Origin: Strix aluco
Lineage: Eukaryota; Chordata; Aves; Strigiformes; Strigidae
Reading direction: 5' to 3'
Assembly: GCF_031877795.1 (NCBI RefSeq)
Contig: NC_133946.1
Coordinates: forward strand, 11,011,144-11,075,143
Length of the DNA stretch: 64,000 nucleotides
Numbering within the stretch: position 1 is the stretch's first letter; the number at the start of each line of letters is the position of its first letter. The position numbers and the translations under genes were made by a program. Below, piece by piece: positions 62,276 to 64,000 of the stretch. The notes under the pieces were generated by a model that saw nothing but the letters and a program-made list of their open reading frames with translations, had not been told where the DNA came from and ran no database searches.

Positions 62276-62352
62276 TATAGAATCATAGAATCGCTTAGGT
62301 GAGAAAAGACCGTTAAGATCATCAAGTCCATTAGTAACCATCGCTGAAAGTT
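62276..62352 (-). mobile_element. CR1 LINE 3'-end fragment, minus orientation
   Basis: TATAGAATCATAGAATCGCT, then TAGGTGAGAAAAGACCGTTA and AGATCATCAAGTCCATTAGT, is a short reverse-complement CR1 3' tail of the kind common in birds. About 75 bp remain. Confidence 0.85.
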
Positions 62353-64000
62353 TTTTTGTTCCTCAGAATAGTTTCCTGCTATGGTTTGTGAGGATCAAGA
62401 GCCCTGTGAGAATTTGTTCCAGCTTGTATCAGCACTGTTCAAGCCCATTTAACAGCTCTCTCTTCTTATGCAGTGAGTGTAGCTGTCACATCAGATCATA
62501 TTTGTATCTTGTGTCTGTGAATATGTGGAAAATTTCATCTTTGTTCAGGCATTTTCCTGGCAGAAAGCTAGAGTCAGGGCCCTTCAACCATTTCTCTTTT
62601 TCTGCTGTTCTGGGCTAGATCTTGGAGCCATTGCCGTGGCTTGATGAGATGAGGACAGAAGAGGGGGGGTCTGAACTTATTCTGTAGTTCCTAAGTAGAT
62701 TTTTCTGCCTTCTTAGAGACTTGTACAGTGAATTTTGTTGTGTGAATGGCAACAGATTCCCTGTCCCCAGGCAGGCATGGAGAAGTGGAGCAGCCCTCTG
62801 CAAGGAGAAGAGCAAAGGGGAGCTGGGCTCCCACAAACCACACAGGTTTAGTTTTGACACAGACTTCCTAGAAGTAGGCTGGATTAAGGAAATGGAGGAA
62901 AGGAAGGAAGGATTGCTGCATGGATTTGAGTGGAGGTGCCTGGAAATCTGTGTCTTGGCTTGCTGGGCTTGTGTCTCAGGCTTTGCTTATGTGGGCTGAG
63001 GAATCTCTGTTGGTCGAGAGAGACCAAAGTCTCTGGATTAGTTTTATTGATAATATGTTTCTTTTTGGCCTTTTGCACTGGTTTTGTGGTTTCAGACTCA
63101 CTGAACCTTCAAAAGGGTTAGCTGGTTTCCAGCAGCGGTGCCGAAGAGGCCTGGAACCAGGCAGCTCACTAATTTACTCCTGGGAGCAGGAGTAATTCAT
63201 CTCCCTGACAGCATGCTCTGATAAATGCCAGCAGGCTCCCTCCTCCCTCTCCCCGTTTGTGTACAGTTTGAGGTAAGGCAGCTGGCGAAGGGCAGTGCAG
63301 TGCTTCACAGAAACGTTTCCACGCTGAGGCCAGAGCCTCTCTGCTCTGACCCGTGGAACTGGGCTGGGGCCATTCTCTTCCCAGCAAGCAAACTGGTGCT
63401 CTCCCCTGAAGCTCAGGTCTACGGACTGAGCCGGAGCTTTCAGGCTTCGACTCCTTGGTTGGAAGAAACGTCTTTAAAATCAGCACCAAACCTGACCTTG
63501 CTGCAAATCCTCGACCTCACCGCGGGGACAGAGACCAGTGTGACGTGGTCCAGTCCTCCTGGGTGCATTTTGGCTTTGGTGACTTGGTGTGTTGGCCAGT
63601 TTAGCTAATCCCATGGTGGTGGATCGCTGAGGTCTCAGTCTCTCATGCTGCGAGTGTATCTCGGGCAGCTGAAGGGACCACAGACAGTGCTGAGCCGTGG
63701 ACATGCTGGTGGAGTTGTGTCAGTCTAACATGGACTGGGTGAGACGGCGGCATCGTGCTGCTCGACTTGGAGGTTCCTCCATCCTGGTGTTTGTATCCTG
63801 GAAGAGAAACAAAGCAGGGACTGTGTGGAAGTAGTGAGTGGCTCTTGAATTAGGGTTCTCCAGACATTGTGTCTTAGGAGTGGTTGAGATATTGGGGAAC
63901 CTAGAAGGAAGGAGAGAAGTGGGGGAGATTTTTCTTCCAGAGAGGAAGCAGTAAAGGCATGTGAGCATCCTGACAATCCTGCTCTCATCCACAGATCCCA
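62353..64000 (+). other. MYRF: MYRF intron 7, continuing beyond the window
   Basis: No exon was recognised. The last bases, CTCATCCACAGATCCCA, look like an acceptor site. However, reading on from exon 7 phase gives Leu-Ser-His rather than the expected Leu-Pro-Met, so it is not called. Confidence 0.6.

Noticed and set aside
63978..64000. Acceptor-like CTCATCCACAG at the very end as the start of MYRF exon 8
   Set aside because: Continuing from exon 7 phase gives Leu-Ser-His, not the expected Leu-Pro-Met-Leu-Thr-Tyr. Only six bases are available.

Overview
This is a vertebrate nuclear genome window, most likely from a bird. It holds one recognisable protein-coding gene: the 5' half of MYRF (myelin regulatory factor) on the + strand. 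The avian (or at least sauropsid) call rests on CR1 LINE tails, seen clearly at about 23.0, 31.7, 56.6 and 62.3 kb, and on a MYRF protein that is close to, but distinct from, the mammalian one. There are no bacterial-style operons, CRISPR arrays, phage genes or tRNA/rRNA genes.

Layout. (1) 1-20.8 kb is non-coding DNA upstream of MYRF. It includes a 3'-UTR-like AT-rich stretch near 8.9-9.08 kb, perhaps the end of the upstream neighbour, which is DAGLA in mammals. It also includes an AT-rich block at about 10.3-11.0 kb and a relic SINE-like piece at about 1.7 kb. (2) 20.86-21.5 kb is a CpG-rich promoter with exon 1 of MYRF. (3) 21.23-47.0 kb is intron 1, about 25.8 kb. It carries CR1 fragments, a minisatellite, a long purine tract and several AT-rich, enhancer-like islands. 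The best of these is at 30.2-30.6 kb, with SOX-type motifs. (4) 47.0-58.84 kb holds coding exons 2-7 with introns 2-6. (5) 58.84-64 kb is the first part of intron 7.

The seven exons join in a consistent reading frame, with splice phases checked at every junction. They give 376 complete codons plus two bases of codon 377. The encoded part covers the acidic N-terminus, the proline-rich region, a basic KKRK nuclear signal, three K-x-E-P (SUMO-type) motifs, and the lead-in to the NDT80-like DNA-binding domain. The rest of the DNA-binding domain, the self-cleaving (ICA) domain, the transmembrane segment and the C-terminus lie beyond the window.

The most interesting leads are a phase-compatible alternative first exon in intron 4, a pair of identical in-frame donors in exon 6, upstream ORFs in the leader, and the intron-1 SOX-motif island. 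I found no evidence for an undescribed multi-gene system here. The many open frames elsewhere look like chance ORFs in GC-rich non-coding DNA.
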